This document shows positions 42,730-52,339 of a stretch of 64,000 bases of DNA, piece after piece. This DNA comes from Pseudodesulfovibrio senegalensis (lineage in GTDB: Bacteria; Desulfobacterota; Desulfovibrionia; Desulfovibrionales; Desulfovibrionaceae). The position numbers and the translations under genes were made by a program. Each line of letters begins with the position of its first letter. The stretch's first letter is position 1. The notes under the pieces were generated by a model that was not told where the DNA came from, did no database searches, and worked only from the letters and a program-made list of their open reading frames with translations. Location of the stretch: the NCBI RefSeq assembly GCF_008830225.1, contig NZ_WAIE01000009.1, positions 41,950 through 105,949 on the forward strand, read 5' to 3'.

Positions 42730-43000
42730 AGGCGCTGGCGGCCGCCATTTTTCGGGAGAAAACGGTTTACAGGTGGGACGAATTCGGATACGGAAATTAT
42801 TCCTCTGTAAAAGGTGTCCGAAAATCCGGTGCTTTTTACAGCAACGCCATGGGCGTATCAACGGCGGTATCGGTTCGCATGCGAACTGGCCGCGCTGCTG
42901 GTGAACCCGGACCTCGGACCGGTGGAGCTGGCAACGAGGACTGCTGTTGCAGCAATATACGTTAAATACATTGTCCGAGGACCATTGTTGGAGGTTAACC
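42730..43000 (+). promoter_or_regulatory. Long leader region of rpsA
   Basis: This stretch holds no gene. It contains TTTACAG and CTGTAAA as a possible long-range pair, TCCGAAAATCCGG as a local stem, and an optimal GGAGG 6 nt before the rpsA ATG. S1 represses its own mRNA through leader structure in enterobacteria, so the length would fit such control, but that is inference. No clear -35/-10 pair was identified. Confidence 0.4.
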
Positions 43001-44752
43001 ATGGAAAAAACCGCAGAAACTGTAGACTCCCCTGAAATGGAGATGGATATGGAGATGAACTTCGAGGCTGCCCTCGAAGACTATCTCAATTCCGATTTCG
43101 GGGATCTTGACGAAGGCACCATCATTGCCGGTGAAGTCGTCAAGGTCGGAAAAGACCACGTGCTGGTCGACGTCAACTTCAAGTCCGAGGGCCAGATCCC
43201 CGCGTCCGAATTTCTGGATGCCGAAGGGAACATGGAAGTGGCCGAGGGCGACAAGGTTGATGTCTTTGTGGTCAACAAGGACGAAGCCGAAGGCACCATC
43301 TACCTGTCCCGCGAGCGGGCCAAGCGGATGCAGCTTTTCGATAAACTGGAAGAAGTCCAGGAACAGGATGGCGTCGTCCCCGGTCGCATCATTCGCCGCA
43401 TCAAGGGCGGCTACACCGTCGATCTCGGTGGCGTCGAGGCATTCCTGCCCGGCTCCCACGTCGACCTGCGCCCGGTTCCGGACATGGACGCTCTGGTGGA
43501 TCAGGAATTCGATTTCAAGATTCTCAAGATCAACCGTCGTCGTTCCAACGTCATCGTTTCCCGTCGCGTTCTTCTGGAAGAGCAGCGCGCCGAACAGCGC
43601 GAGAAACTGCTCGAAACCCTCGAAGAGGGTCAGGTTGTTCCCGGCAAGGTCAAGAACATCACCGAATACGGCGTGTTCATCGACCTCGGCGGCCTCGACG
43701 GTCTGCTGCACATCACGGACATGTCCTGGAAGCGCATCAAGCATCCCAAGGAAATGGTCCAGCTGGGCGACGATCTCGAACTGAAGATTCTCAACTTCGA
43801 CAAGGAAGGCCAGAAGGTCTCCCTCGGTCTCAAGCAGCTTGTTCCCGATCCGTGGGAAAACATCGCCGAGAAGTACCCCGAATCCAGCCGTTTCAACGGC
43901 ACGGTCACCAACCTGGCCGATTACGGTGCGTTCGTGGAACTGGAATCCGGCGTTGAAGGCCTGGTGCATATCTCCGAGATGTCCTGGACCCGCAAGCTCC
44001 GCCACCCGTCCCAGATGGTCAAGGTGGGCGAGGAAGTCGAAGTCATCGTTCTGGGCGTGGACCAGGAGAAGAAGCGTATCTCCCTGGGCATGAAGCAGGT
44101 CAACCCCAACCCGTGGGATGTGGTGGCCGAAAAGTACCCCGAGGGTACCGTGCTCGAAGGTTCCATCAAGAACATCACCGAATTCGGCGTGTTCATCGGC
44201 ATCGAGGAAGGCATCGACGGCCTGATCCACGTTTCCGACATCTCCTGGACCAAGAAGATCCGCCACCCGTCGGAAGTCTACAAAGTGGGCGATTCCGTGC
44301 AGGCCAAGGTGCTGACCGTGGACAAGGAGAACGAGAAGTTCACCCTGGGCGTCAAGCAGCTGACCGAAGATCCCTGGACTCAGGTTCCGGCCAAGTACCC
44401 CGTCGGCCAGCTGGTCAACGGCACGGTCACCAACATCACCGACTTCGGTCTCTTTGTTGAGGTCGAGGAAGGCATTGAAGGTCTGGTGCATGTGTCCGAA
44501 ATCAGCCGCAAGAAGATCAAGAGCCCTGCCGAGATCTTCAAGGAAGGCGATACCATCGAGGCCAAGGTCATCCACGTTTCCGCGGATGAGCGTCGTCTGG
44601 GCCTGTCCATCAAGCAGACCACGGAAGAAGAAGATCGCCGCAGCAAGCCCAAGAGCTTTGGCGGTGCCTCTTCCGAAGCTGCCAACACCACCCTCGGCGA
44701 CCTGCTTCGCGAGAAGCTGGAAGCCGCAAGCTCGGAGGACGAGTCCGAGTAA
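43001..44752 (+). CDS. rpsA: 30S ribosomal protein S1
   Basis: The 583-residue protein consists of six S1 (OB-fold) domains. An acidic, methionine-rich N-terminus (about 1-25) precedes GTIIAGEVVKVGKDHVLVDV. Domains 3-6 are highly alike (GTVTNLADYGAFVELESGVE, SIKNITEFGVFIGIEEGI, GTVTNITDFGLFVEVEEGIE) with HISEMSW/HVSDISW signatures. S1 binds mRNA on the 30S subunit and unwinds it for initiation. A poorly conserved acidic tail follows. GGAGG precedes the ATG. sppA follows after 6 nt. Confidence 0.97.
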   Translation: MEKTAETVDSPEMEMDMEMNFEAALEDYLNSDFGDLDEGTIIAGEVVKVGKDHVLVDVNFKSEGQIPASEFLDAEGNMEVAEGDKVDVFVVNKDEAEGTIYLSRERAKRMQLFDKLEEVQEQDGVVPGRIIRRIKGGYTVDLGGVEAFLPGSHVDLRPVPDMDALVDQEFDFKILKINRRRSNVIVSRRVLLEEQRAEQREKLLETLEEGQVVPGKVKNITEYGVFIDLGGLDGLLHITDMSWKRIKHPKEMVQLGDDLELKILNFDKEGQKVSLGLKQLVPDPWENIAEKYPESSRFNGTVTNLADYGAFVELESGVEGLVHISEMSWTRKLRHPSQMVKVGEEVEVIVLGVDQEKKRISLGMKQVNPNPWDVVAEKYPEGTVLEGSIKNITEFGVFIGIEEGIDGLIHVSDISWTKKIRHPSEVYKVGDSVQAKVLTVDKENEKFTLGVKQLTEDPWTQVPAKYPVGQLVNGTVTNITDFGLFVEVEEGIEGLVHVSEISRKKIKSPAEIFKEGDTIEAKVIHVSADERRLGLSIKQTTEEEDRRSKPKSFGGASSEAANTTLGDLLREKLEAASSEDESE

Positions 44753-44758
44753 CGAGAT

Positions 44759-45643
44759 ATGGAAGCAAAGCTTCGATTCTCACAGCGACATCCCGTTCTT
44801 TTCGGGATCAGCATGATACTACTGGCCATGGCCCTCGTAACGGGGGTCATGGCCTTTTTCGACGTTTCGTCGGGCACCGTGGGTTTTGGGGGCGACAAGA
44901 TCGGCCAGGTCAACGTGGTCGGTCCCATCATGGAATCCGATGCCGTGGTGGACTGGATCCGCGCCCTGCGTGAGGACGACTCGGTCAAGGGCGTGCTTTT
45001 GCGTGTCAATTCGCCGGGCGGCGCCATTGCGCCCTCGCAGGAGATTTATGCTGCCGTCAGACGTCTGGCCGAGGTCAAGCCTGTGGTGGCCTCCTACGGA
45101 ACCGTGGCGGCCAGCGGCGGCTATTACGTGTCCTGCCCGGCCACCAAGATCGTGGCCAACCCCGGGTCCATCACCGGATCCATCGGCGTGAAGGCCGAGT
45201 TCATGACCTTTGGCGCAGTGTTGGAAAAACTCGGCATACGTCCCGAAGTGCTGGCCACCGGGCGTTACAAAACGTCGGGTACGCCGCTCAAGGACCTGAC
45301 TACGGAGCAGCGCGCACAACTGCAGGAGTTGTTGTCCGACATGCAGGACCAGTTCGTTGCCGACGTGGCCAGGGGGCGCGGCATGGATGAATCCGCGGTG
45401 CGCGCCATTGCGGACGGCCGGGGCATTACCGGCAGGCAGGCTCTCGTGTATGGGCTTGTGGACCGCATGGGCGGGCGAGAGGAAGCCATCAACCTGCTCA
45501 AGGAATTGTGTTCCATTTCCGGGCGGGTCGGCCTTGTGGAAGGCCCCGAGGAAGAGCAGACCCTGCTGCAGCGGCTGATCGGGCTTGGCTCTTCGGAAAT
45601 CAAGGGCCTGCTCCAGATGCCGGGATGGGTCTTTTCCTATTAG
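44759..45643 (+). CDS. sppA: Signal peptide peptidase SppA (short form)
   Basis: The 294-residue protein has one N-terminal membrane helix (about 12-34) and the SppA protease core: LLRVNSPGGAIAPSQEIY, the nucleophile Ser119 in YGTVAASGGYYVSCP, and the general-base Lys171 in ATGRYKTSGTPLKDLT. It forms a ring in the membrane and degrades cleaved signal peptides. The short form has one catalytic domain, unlike E. coli SppA. It lies 6 nt after rpsA and probably shares its transcript. Confidence 0.93.
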   Translation: MEAKLRFSQRHPVLFGISMILLAMALVTGVMAFFDVSSGTVGFGGDKIGQVNVVGPIMESDAVVDWIRALREDDSVKGVLLRVNSPGGAIAPSQEIYAAVRRLAEVKPVVASYGTVAASGGYYVSCPATKIVANPGSITGSIGVKAEFMTFGAVLEKLGIRPEVLATGRYKTSGTPLKDLTTEQRAQLQELLSDMQDQFVADVARGRGMDESAVRAIADGRGITGRQALVYGLVDRMGGREEAINLLKELCSISGRVGLVEGPEEEQTLLQRLIGLGSSEIKGLLQMPGWVFSY

Positions 45644-45698
45644 ATAGATGTTGTTTTTCCTCTTGTCGATTGATACCCCTTCGTAACCAGTTGGTCGT

Positions 45699-45731
45699 TC
45701 CATCCGCATGTAGGGTGGATGATTTTTTTTT
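45699..45731 (+). terminator. Intrinsic terminator after sppA
   Basis: CCATCC and GGGTGGATG form a short stem with an approximately 8-nt loop, followed by nine T. It is 55 nt past the sppA stop codon. Confidence 0.7.
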
Positions 45732-45912
45732 GATTCGGGCGTATGCTTGAAAGATGTTACTGTGCTGAACGAGGCGATGCCGTGCATGAAGAGGGGGCGC
45801 GTTGTTTTTGAGTAAAAGGCGCTTCGCTCTCTGGCAGGAGCGTTTTCCGGTTCGGTGGGACGGGAATCACACGGCCCCATGAGGCCCAACCGTTTTTTTG
45901 CAAGGGGAGCAA

Positions 45913-47259
45913 ATGAGCAGTACCGGTCGATACGACAGGATCGTTCACGAATATATAGAAAAAGACTCCGGCATGATCGTGCTGTTGTCTGAAGACCAGC
46001 TTTTTCAGCGCACGCTGCGTTCGACCCTGACCAAGGTCATCGGCACCAAGCGTGACTGCCTGTATGTCACGGCCAATCCTTCGGCCGCGGTCAAGGCGAT
46101 CAAGCAGTATACCAAGAGCAAGGTGCCCTGCACGGTTTTCATTGAGCGCATTCTCGGGGACAAGCCCAGCACGGATTTCATCATCGCCATGAAGAACCTG
46201 CTGCCCGACCTCAGGATCATCGTGCTCGTGGGCGAGACCCGGCGGGAAAACATCGCCTATTTTTATGAGCTGGGCGTGAACAACGTCATTTCCAAACCCG
46301 CGTCCGCCAACAATATCATCGAGAAATTGGCCTTTACCATCAAGCCGCAGGGCAAGCTTTCCGAACTCATGAGCGAGGGCAAGCTCATGCTGACCGAGGG
46401 CGATTATCCCGGCGCACTGCGCGTCAGCGCCAAGATTCTGAAGATCAAGCCCAACAGCCCGGCCGGTCTCATGCTCCGGGGCGATTGCTATCTGGGCAAG
46501 AACGACAGGGAAAAGGCCATCGAGGCCTATCTGCTGGCCCATGAGTCCTCGCGTTTGTATCTGGAACCCCTCAAGAAGCTGGCCAATGTGTACAAGGGGT
46601 ACAACGAGGAGGAATATCTCAAGTACCTCAAGAAGCTGGACCGGCTCAGCCCGCTGAACACCGAACGCAAGTGCGACATCGGCACCACCTATGTGCGGCG
46701 CAAGGAAATGACCATGGCCGAAAAGTATTTCGACCAGGCCATCGAGACCGCCACGCAGGAAGCCATGAGCATGGTGGCCGGTGTTGCCGACCGCATCGCC
46801 TCCACCGTCATCGACGTGTCCCCGGCCATGTCCGAGAAATACCTGCAACGGGTGCTGGCCAACAAGGGAAGCCGCCTGGGCAAGGAGGACATAACCGTCT
46901 TCAACAAGCTGGGCATCGCCCTCAGGAATCAGGGCAAGTGGCGCGAGGCCATCGACAACTACAGGCGCGCGCTGGAAATTTCCCCTGAAGACGAGGGTCT
47001 GCACTTCAACATGGCTTTGGCCTACCGGGACGGCAAGGAACGCCGCAAGGCCATCGAATGCATGGAAACGGCCCTGAAAATCAATCCTGACGTCTACAAG
47101 GCGGGCGAAAACATTGCCCTGCATTTCGGCGATACCTTTGCCGAGGCCAAGCGGTATGACGAGGCCGGCGAATTCTACCGTACGGCCGCCTCACTCAATC
47201 CGGACAACAAGGCCACGCAACGCAAGTTGGGATTGATCAAAAAGGCTTTGGGCGCATAG
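45913..47259 (+). CDS. Atypical receiver domain plus TPR protein, copy 1
   Basis: The 448-residue protein begins with a receiver-like domain (about 15-145): MIVLLSEDQLFQRTLRSTL, the beta-3 end VFIERILGDKPSTDF where CheY-like proteins have the phosphoaccepting Asp, and the conserved Lys-Pro in NVISKPASA. Glu replaces that Asp. At least six TPR-like repeats follow (NKLGIALRNQGKWREAIDNY, EISPEDEGLHFNMALAYRDG). It looks like a permanently set receiver joined to a protein-binding scaffold. ATG 45913 follows AAGGGGAG. A paralog of the same layout follows after 31 nt. Confidence 0.87.
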   Translation: MSSTGRYDRIVHEYIEKDSGMIVLLSEDQLFQRTLRSTLTKVIGTKRDCLYVTANPSAAVKAIKQYTKSKVPCTVFIERILGDKPSTDFIIAMKNLLPDLRIIVLVGETRRENIAYFYELGVNNVISKPASANNIIEKLAFTIKPQGKLSELMSEGKLMLTEGDYPGALRVSAKILKIKPNSPAGLMLRGDCYLGKNDREKAIEAYLLAHESSRLYLEPLKKLANVYKGYNEEEYLKYLKKLDRLSPLNTERKCDIGTTYVRRKEMTMAEKYFDQAIETATQEAMSMVAGVADRIASTVIDVSPAMSEKYLQRVLANKGSRLGKEDITVFNKLGIALRNQGKWREAIDNYRRALEISPEDEGLHFNMALAYRDGKERRKAIECMETALKINPDVYKAGENIALHFGDTFAEAKRYDEAGEFYRTAASLNPDNKATQRKLGLIKKALGA

Positions 47260-47290
47260 CCCGGCCGCGTGGGCGGTCTTCAGGAGCCCC

Positions 47291-48634
47291 ATGAAAAACG
47301 AATATTTCGTCAGGATTCTTCACGAGTTCTTCGAACAGGACCATGGCGCGGCCGTGGTTCTTTCGGGTGATCAGGTCTTTTTGCGCACACTGCGTTCGGC
47401 CGTGCACCGGGTGGCCGGTTCCAAGCGGCACTGCCTGTTCGCCGTGGGCGGGCGCAGGGCCGCAGCCCGTCAGGTGGAGCGTCTGGTGGCGGGCAAGGTC
47501 CCGGTGCTTGTCTTTGTGGAGCGCATGGTCAACGAGACTCCGAGCACGGATTTCATCATGGTGCTCAGAAAACGGTATCCGAACATGCGCATTATTGTTC
47601 TGGCTCAGGAGATCGAGCGGGACGTGATCGCCTATTTCATGGAATTGGGCGTGGCCAACGTGATCTGCAAGCCCGTGTCCATGAACAACGTCATCGAAAA
47701 GATGGCCTTTTCCCTGCAGCCGCCCGGCCAGTTGGGCAGGCTTCTGGACGAGGGCAGGGCGCGGCTCGAGGCCGGGGATTTCGAGCAGGCCATGGGGCTG
47801 GTGGAAAAGATTCTGTCCTTGAAGCCGGGCAGCCCGGCAGGGCTCATGCTGCAGGGCGACATCCATCTGGCGCAGGACCGCAGGGAAGACGCGCTGGACG
47901 CGTATCTGGCCGCGCACCATTCCTCGGAAATGTACATTGAGCCCATCAAGCGGCTGGCCCACGCCTTTCAGGGGCTGGATGATGAAAAGGCGCTTGAATA
48001 TTTGAAAAAATTGGATTTCATCAGCCCGCTCAACCCGGATCGGAAGGCGGACATCGGCAAGGCGTACCTGCAGCGGCGCGACCTTGAGAACGCCGAGGAA
48101 TATTTCGACCAGAGCCTCAGGGTTCTGGGCCGGGAGGCCGGTTCATTGGTGTCCATCATGGCCGAGCAGATAGCCGAGGCCGCCAGCAAGGTGGCGCCGG
48201 GCATGGCCGAAAAATATCTGCGCACGGTCATTGAATCCCGGGGCGACGACCTCGACCACAGCGACCTGCATACCTTCAACCGGTTGGGCATGGCCCTGCG
48301 CAGTCAGGGCAAGTGGCGCGAGGCCGTGGAAAATTACCGGCAGGCCCTGGAGATTTCCCCGGACGATGAGGCCCTGCACTACAACATGGCCCTGGCCTTT
48401 CAGGATGGTCGCGATTCCGGGAGCGCGCTCGACAGCCTGCGTCGTGCCCTGGATATCTATCCGAACCTGCCGCGCATGGGTGACATGGTGGCCCTGAACA
48501 TGGGCAACATCAACATGGATGCCGGGCATACGGAACAGGCACGGGATTATTACCAGATGGCCCTTGAAATGAATCCCGGCAACCGCCGTGCCAAAAAGGA
48601 ACTGGAAAAGGCCCTGCGCGCGTTGCGGGGATGA
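47291..48634 (+). CDS. Atypical receiver domain plus TPR protein, copy 2
   Basis: The 447-residue paralog of the preceding gene keeps the same plan and length: receiver-like domain (AVVLSGDQVFLRTLRSAVH, then VLVFVERMVNETPSTDF, again Glu for the phosphoacceptor Asp, and NVICKPVSMNN), followed by TPR repeats (GMALRSQGKWREAVENYRQA). The TPR halves are more alike than the receivers. The ATG follows CAGGAG. The pair is probably a tandem duplication with shared or opposed function. No kinase is adjacent; the convergent photolyase gene ends 4 nt away. Confidence 0.87.
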   Translation: MKNEYFVRILHEFFEQDHGAAVVLSGDQVFLRTLRSAVHRVAGSKRHCLFAVGGRRAAARQVERLVAGKVPVLVFVERMVNETPSTDFIMVLRKRYPNMRIIVLAQEIERDVIAYFMELGVANVICKPVSMNNVIEKMAFSLQPPGQLGRLLDEGRARLEAGDFEQAMGLVEKILSLKPGSPAGLMLQGDIHLAQDRREDALDAYLAAHHSSEMYIEPIKRLAHAFQGLDDEKALEYLKKLDFISPLNPDRKADIGKAYLQRRDLENAEEYFDQSLRVLGREAGSLVSIMAEQIAEAASKVAPGMAEKYLRTVIESRGDDLDHSDLHTFNRLGMALRSQGKWREAVENYRQALEISPDDEALHYNMALAFQDGRDSGSALDSLRRALDIYPNLPRMGDMVALNMGNINMDAGHTEQARDYYQMALEMNPGNRRAKKELEKALRALRG

Positions 48635-48638
48635 TGCC

Positions 48639-50006
48639 CTAGAGCAGGGAGCCGCGCTCCTGCGCGTCGATGTATTCCTGCACCCTGAATTTGGATTTGG
48701 CCCCGTTGAAGGTCATGGACCGTATCTTGCCGAACACGGCCCGCTCGGGCCAGCCCCGGTCGTGCACTCCGCCCATGGACCACGCAATGCCGGCGTAGCC
48801 GTTGGAGTCGCGCCCGTCCATCTGGTAGCGGTCGTTCAGGCGTATGGCTTCGGCCATGGCCTGCTCGGGCGTTTCACTCCACTCCAGAATCTTCTTGGCC
48901 CAATACATGCGCATGTATCCGTGCATATGTCCGGTGCGCACCATTTCCCGCTGGGCCGCGTTCCAGAGCGGATCATGCGTTTGCGCGCGCTCGAATTCTT
49001 CGGATGTATACAGGGCCGGGCGCGGGTCGTTCAGGTGCGCCTCAAGGGTCTGGCTGGCCCATGGCGCAAAACAGCCCGTGTTGTCGTAGTCCGGTTCGTG
49101 CAGGCAGAAGTTGTCTGCCAGTTCCCGGCGTACGATCAATTCCTCCAGATAGGCGTCCGAGGATTCGCGGTCCGCGCCTGATTCCAGTACCCGCAGGGCC
49201 ACCCGGCCCGCGTGGATCTGGCCGAAATGCAAATAGGGGGAAAGGCGCGAGGTCACCGGGTTGGTGGGCACGTTGCGGCCCTTGCCGTACTGGTTCAGGC
49301 GCGTGCGTTTGAACTGTTCGAGGGCCTCGTGCGCGGCCTGTTCCCCGGACGGGAAATCGCAGGGCGGCGGTCCGGAATGACTGCTTGCTGCGTGTTGCAG
49401 ATCCCCAAGGGATGCGCTTGCCGGACGCTGCGCCAACGGGTGCGGGTGCGGGGCAAGCTCGGGCGGTTGGACCAGAAATTCCGGCAGCAGTCTGTGTATC
49501 TTGGGCCGGATGGTGCGGGCCGCATATTCCTTTTTGTCCGATGCCAGCCAGCAGGGCACCACGTTGCGTCCGTCGGTCTCGAACACGTGCGCCCCGGTTG
49601 TGGAACACACGTGGTCGGCCACGCTTTCTATCCATTGCCGTTTGATGCGCAGCACGTCGAAGTCCGTGACCAGCGCGCCGATATTCAGCTTGCGTGCCAG
49701 CTTTGGGATTTCCTGTGCCGGGTCGCCCATGCGCGGCAAAAACGGAATGTTGCGTGCTTCCAGCTCGCGTGCGGTCTGCGCCAGCCCCTGCGTCAGGAAC
49801 AGGAATTGCCGTTGCCCGGCTTCGAGGAATTGCGGTGAAAGCGCGTAGAACACGCACAGGGGAACCCGGCGCGCCGTGGCCAGCTGCTGGGCCATGAGCA
49901 GGCCCCAGTTGTCGCGGCAGCGGTGCTCGCGGTGCATCCAGTAGGCCACCGGGCCGTTGTTCGGGGCATTGCCGGTTCGTATCTGTCGTGTTCGCGATTC
50001 GGGCAT
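48639..50006 (-). CDS. Class II CPD photolyase
   Basis: The 455-residue protein shows class II features: YWMHREHRCRDNWGLLMAQQ near the N-terminus and GRDSNGYAGIAWSMGGVHDR with VFGKIRSMTFNG near the C-terminus. Between them are RRELADNFCLHEPDYDN and MHGYMRMYWAKKILEW for FAD binding. It repairs UV-induced cyclobutane pyrimidine dimers with light. Such an enzyme in a putative anaerobe suggests exposure to light. It stands alone, convergent with the TPR gene. Confidence 0.93.
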   Translation of the reverse strand: MPESRTRQIRTGNAPNNGPVAYWMHREHRCRDNWGLLMAQQLATARRVPLCVFYALSPQFLEAGQRQFLFLTQGLAQTARELEARNIPFLPRMGDPAQEIPKLARKLNIGALVTDFDVLRIKRQWIESVADHVCSTTGAHVFETDGRNVVPCWLASDKKEYAARTIRPKIHRLLPEFLVQPPELAPHPHPLAQRPASASLGDLQHAASSHSGPPPCDFPSGEQAAHEALEQFKRTRLNQYGKGRNVPTNPVTSRLSPYLHFGQIHAGRVALRVLESGADRESSDAYLEELIVRRELADNFCLHEPDYDNTGCFAPWASQTLEAHLNDPRPALYTSEEFERAQTHDPLWNAAQREMVRTGHMHGYMRMYWAKKILEWSETPEQAMAEAIRLNDRYQMDGRDSNGYAGIAWSMGGVHDRGWPERAVFGKIRSMTFNGAKSKFRVQEYIDAQERGSLL

Positions 50007-50052
50007 GGCAGGACCATAGCACAGGAGCGCGGCGCGGCAAACGCCGGGAATA

Positions 50053-50874
50053 TTATTTCATGCGCTGGGGAAAGTCCGTGATGATGGCCGTGGCCCCGGC
50101 TTGGCCCAATGCGCGGGCCTTGTCCATGTCGTTCACGGTCCACGGATTGACGCGGAATCCCTGCCGCACCAGTTCGCGCACCAGTTCGGGCGTGGTTTTT
50201 TTCTGGTTCGGGTGGTAGGCCTGCGCCCCCAGTTCCCGCAACAGGGCCGGGATGTCGGCCGGGTGTTCCTCGGCAAGGGCGGCCGTGGGCAGTGTGGCGT
50301 CCAGCTGCCGGACGCGGGCCATGTATTCGTGCCGGAATGAGGAGAGCAACATCAGTTCGCGGGTTTCGGTCTGCCGGATCATGTCCAGCACCGCGTCCAC
50401 AATGGCCTCGCAGGGATGATGCTCGCCCTGATCCTTGATTTCGAGGTTCATGGGCAGGGTGTGCTCGCGCGTGAACTCAAGGGCCTGACGCAGGGTGAGC
50501 ATGGGCTGGTTGCGGCAGTTCTCGACCTCTTGTTGCGAGAGTTCGCCCGCGGCAATGGTCCCGAAGGGATCGTTTATGGCGAAGTGGCTGCCCGCGTCGA
50601 GGCCCAGCAATTCGTCCAGCGTGAAGTCATGCACGTTCCACGGCTTGCGGTCCGCGAATTTCGGATGCGCGGCAATATCCGTGGTGCGCTCAAGGGTTTC
50701 GTCATGAAAGATGACCAGTTGGCCGTCACGGGTCATGTGTACGTCGGTTTCCCATGCCTGCGCGCCCGCGTCCAATGCGCGCCGTACTGCAAGCAGGGTG
50801 TTTTCCGGAGCAAGGGAGCGCGCGCCCCTGTGGGCGCAGCAGTGGCCGGAGCCGTCGAGTAGGTCGAAGAACAC
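50053..50874 (-). CDS. Glycerophosphodiester phosphodiesterase family protein
   Basis: The 273-residue protein is a TIM-barrel GDPD: CCAHRGARSLAPENTLLAV with the catalytic His-Arg, AWETDVHMTRDGQLVIFHDE with the metal-binding E-x-D and second His, and VNPWTVNDMDKARAL. It hydrolyses glycerophosphodiesters to glycerol 3-phosphate and alcohols. No signal peptide is seen. The GTG at 50874 is supported by AGGAAA 5 nt upstream. It follows the sigma-54 activator gene by 19 nt on the same strand. Confidence 0.88.
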   Translation of the reverse strand: MFFDLLDGSGHCCAHRGARSLAPENTLLAVRRALDAGAQAWETDVHMTRDGQLVIFHDETLERTTDIAAHPKFADRKPWNVHDFTLDELLGLDAGSHFAINDPFGTIAAGELSQQEVENCRNQPMLTLRQALEFTREHTLPMNLEIKDQGEHHPCEAIVDAVLDMIRQTETRELMLLSSFRHEYMARVRQLDATLPTAALAEEHPADIPALLRELGAQAYHPNQKKTTPELVRELVRQGFRVNPWTVNDMDKARALGQAGATAIITDFPQRMK

Positions 50875-50893
50875 GGCAGTTTCCTGCGGGCGT

Positions 50894-52339
50894 CTATACG
50901 TCGATGCCCTGTTTCTTGTATTCGTTGAGTTTGTTGCGCAGGGTGCGCACGGAAATTCCCAGCAGGTCCGCAGCCCGGGTGCGGTTGCCCGCGGTCTCGT
51001 CCAGGCTTTTGAGAATGAGTTTTTTCTCCATCTCCTGCAACGGCATGACCGAAAGGGCCTGATCCATGCCTTCGGGCGGCGCGGCCGCAGCAACGTCCTG
51101 CTGGGCCTGCTCCACGGCGTCGAGATCGTCGGGCATCCATTCGCCTTCGGTCATGAGGAAGTGGCTCTTGCGGATGGGGCCGTCCCCGGCCAGCAGCACG
51201 GCGCGTTCCATGAGGTTCTGCAGTTCGCGCACGTTGCCGGGCCAGTCGTAGTCCATGAGCCACGCCTTGGCCTCTTCGGTAAAGGCCAGCCTGCCCAGCC
51301 CGTAGGCCGCGCAGTATTTGTTCACGAAATATTCGGCCAGTTCGATGACGTCCTCGCCCCGGTGCTTGAGCGCCGGGAGCTTGAGCGGAATCACGTTCAG
51401 CCGGTAGTAGAGATCCTGGCGGAACTTGCCTTCCTTGACGGTTTCCTCGATGGCCCGGTTGGTGGTGGCGATGACGCGCACGTTGACCTTGACGGTTTCC
51501 ACCCCGCCCACGCGGTCGAATTCCGACTCCTGCAACACGCGCAGCAGCTTGGCCTGCAGGCCGAGGTCCATTTCCGTGATTTCGTCCAGCAGGATGGTGC
51601 CGCCGTCCGCCAGTTCGAATTTGCCGAGCTTGCGGTTGATGGCTCCGGTGAACGCGCCTTTTTCATGGCCGAACAGTTCGGATTCCAGCAGGTGCTCGGG
51701 CAGGGCCGCGCAGTTGATGGCCACAAAGGGCTGGTCCGCGCGGTCGCTGTTGTGGTGCAGGTAGCGGGCAAACATTTCCTTACCCGTGCCGGATTCTCCG
51801 GCGATGAGCACCGTGGCCTTGGAACGGGCCACCTGCCGGGCCAGCGCCAGCACGCGCAACACGGCCGGATGGCGGCCGATGATCTGGAATTTCGAATCCT
51901 GCCGGGGCGCGGCTGGTGCGGCGGCCGGTGCCCGCAGCGCGGGTTCCGGGCCGGGTTTCGGCTCGGGCTCTGGCTCGGGATCGGGGGCGCCCTTGGGCAG
52001 CACCAGTTTGATCTTGTCCCAGATGAGCGGCTCCAGCCAATAGTCGCGCGCGCCGTGCTGCAGGTAGTCCTGCGCCTCTTCTGCGGATCCGTTGCGCGAA
52101 AAGATGATCACCGGCGGGAAATCGTCGACCTGTTCGGCCTGTTCCAGCAGCCTCTTGGCGTCAAAGCCCTGAATGGACGGGCGGGAAAAAATCAGCAGCG
52201 GCTTGGATTTCTTGATGAACCCAAGGGCACCGTTCAGGTTGTCGGCCAGCCCGGCCTGTACCCCGGCCTCCTTGAGGGTGGGGAAAATGCTTGTGACAGC
52301 CTGCGGTTCGGCTATGAAAAGTATGGTTTTGGCCGACAT
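50894..52339 (-). CDS. Sigma-54-dependent transcriptional activator with degenerate receiver
   Basis: The 481-residue protein has a receiver-like N-terminal domain (about 1-115), a Pro/Glu repeat linker (PEPEPEPKPGPEP), an AAA+ central domain with GESGTGKE (Walker A), the sigma-54 contact GAFTGA (HEKGAFTGAIN) and GGTILLDEITEM (Walker B), and a Fis-type HTH (GNRTRAADLLGISVRTLRNK). In the receiver, beta-3 reads LLIFSRPSIQ, so the phosphoacceptor Asp is Ser, and the usual Lys-Pro is EP. Activation by phosphorylation is therefore doubtful. It resembles FlrC/FlgR-type flagellar activators, but the target is unknown. Confidence 0.9.
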   Translation of the reverse strand: MSAKTILFIAEPQAVTSIFPTLKEAGVQAGLADNLNGALGFIKKSKPLLIFSRPSIQGFDAKRLLEQAEQVDDFPPVIIFSRNGSAEEAQDYLQHGARDYWLEPLIWDKIKLVLPKGAPDPEPEPEPKPGPEPALRAPAAAPAAPRQDSKFQIIGRHPAVLRVLALARQVARSKATVLIAGESGTGKEMFARYLHHNSDRADQPFVAINCAALPEHLLESELFGHEKGAFTGAINRKLGKFELADGGTILLDEITEMDLGLQAKLLRVLQESEFDRVGGVETVKVNVRVIATTNRAIEETVKEGKFRQDLYYRLNVIPLKLPALKHRGEDVIELAEYFVNKYCAAYGLGRLAFTEEAKAWLMDYDWPGNVRELQNLMERAVLLAGDGPIRKSHFLMTEGEWMPDDLDAVEQAQQDVAAAAPPEGMDQALSVMPLQEMEKKLILKSLDETAGNRTRAADLLGISVRTLRNKLNEYKKQGIDV

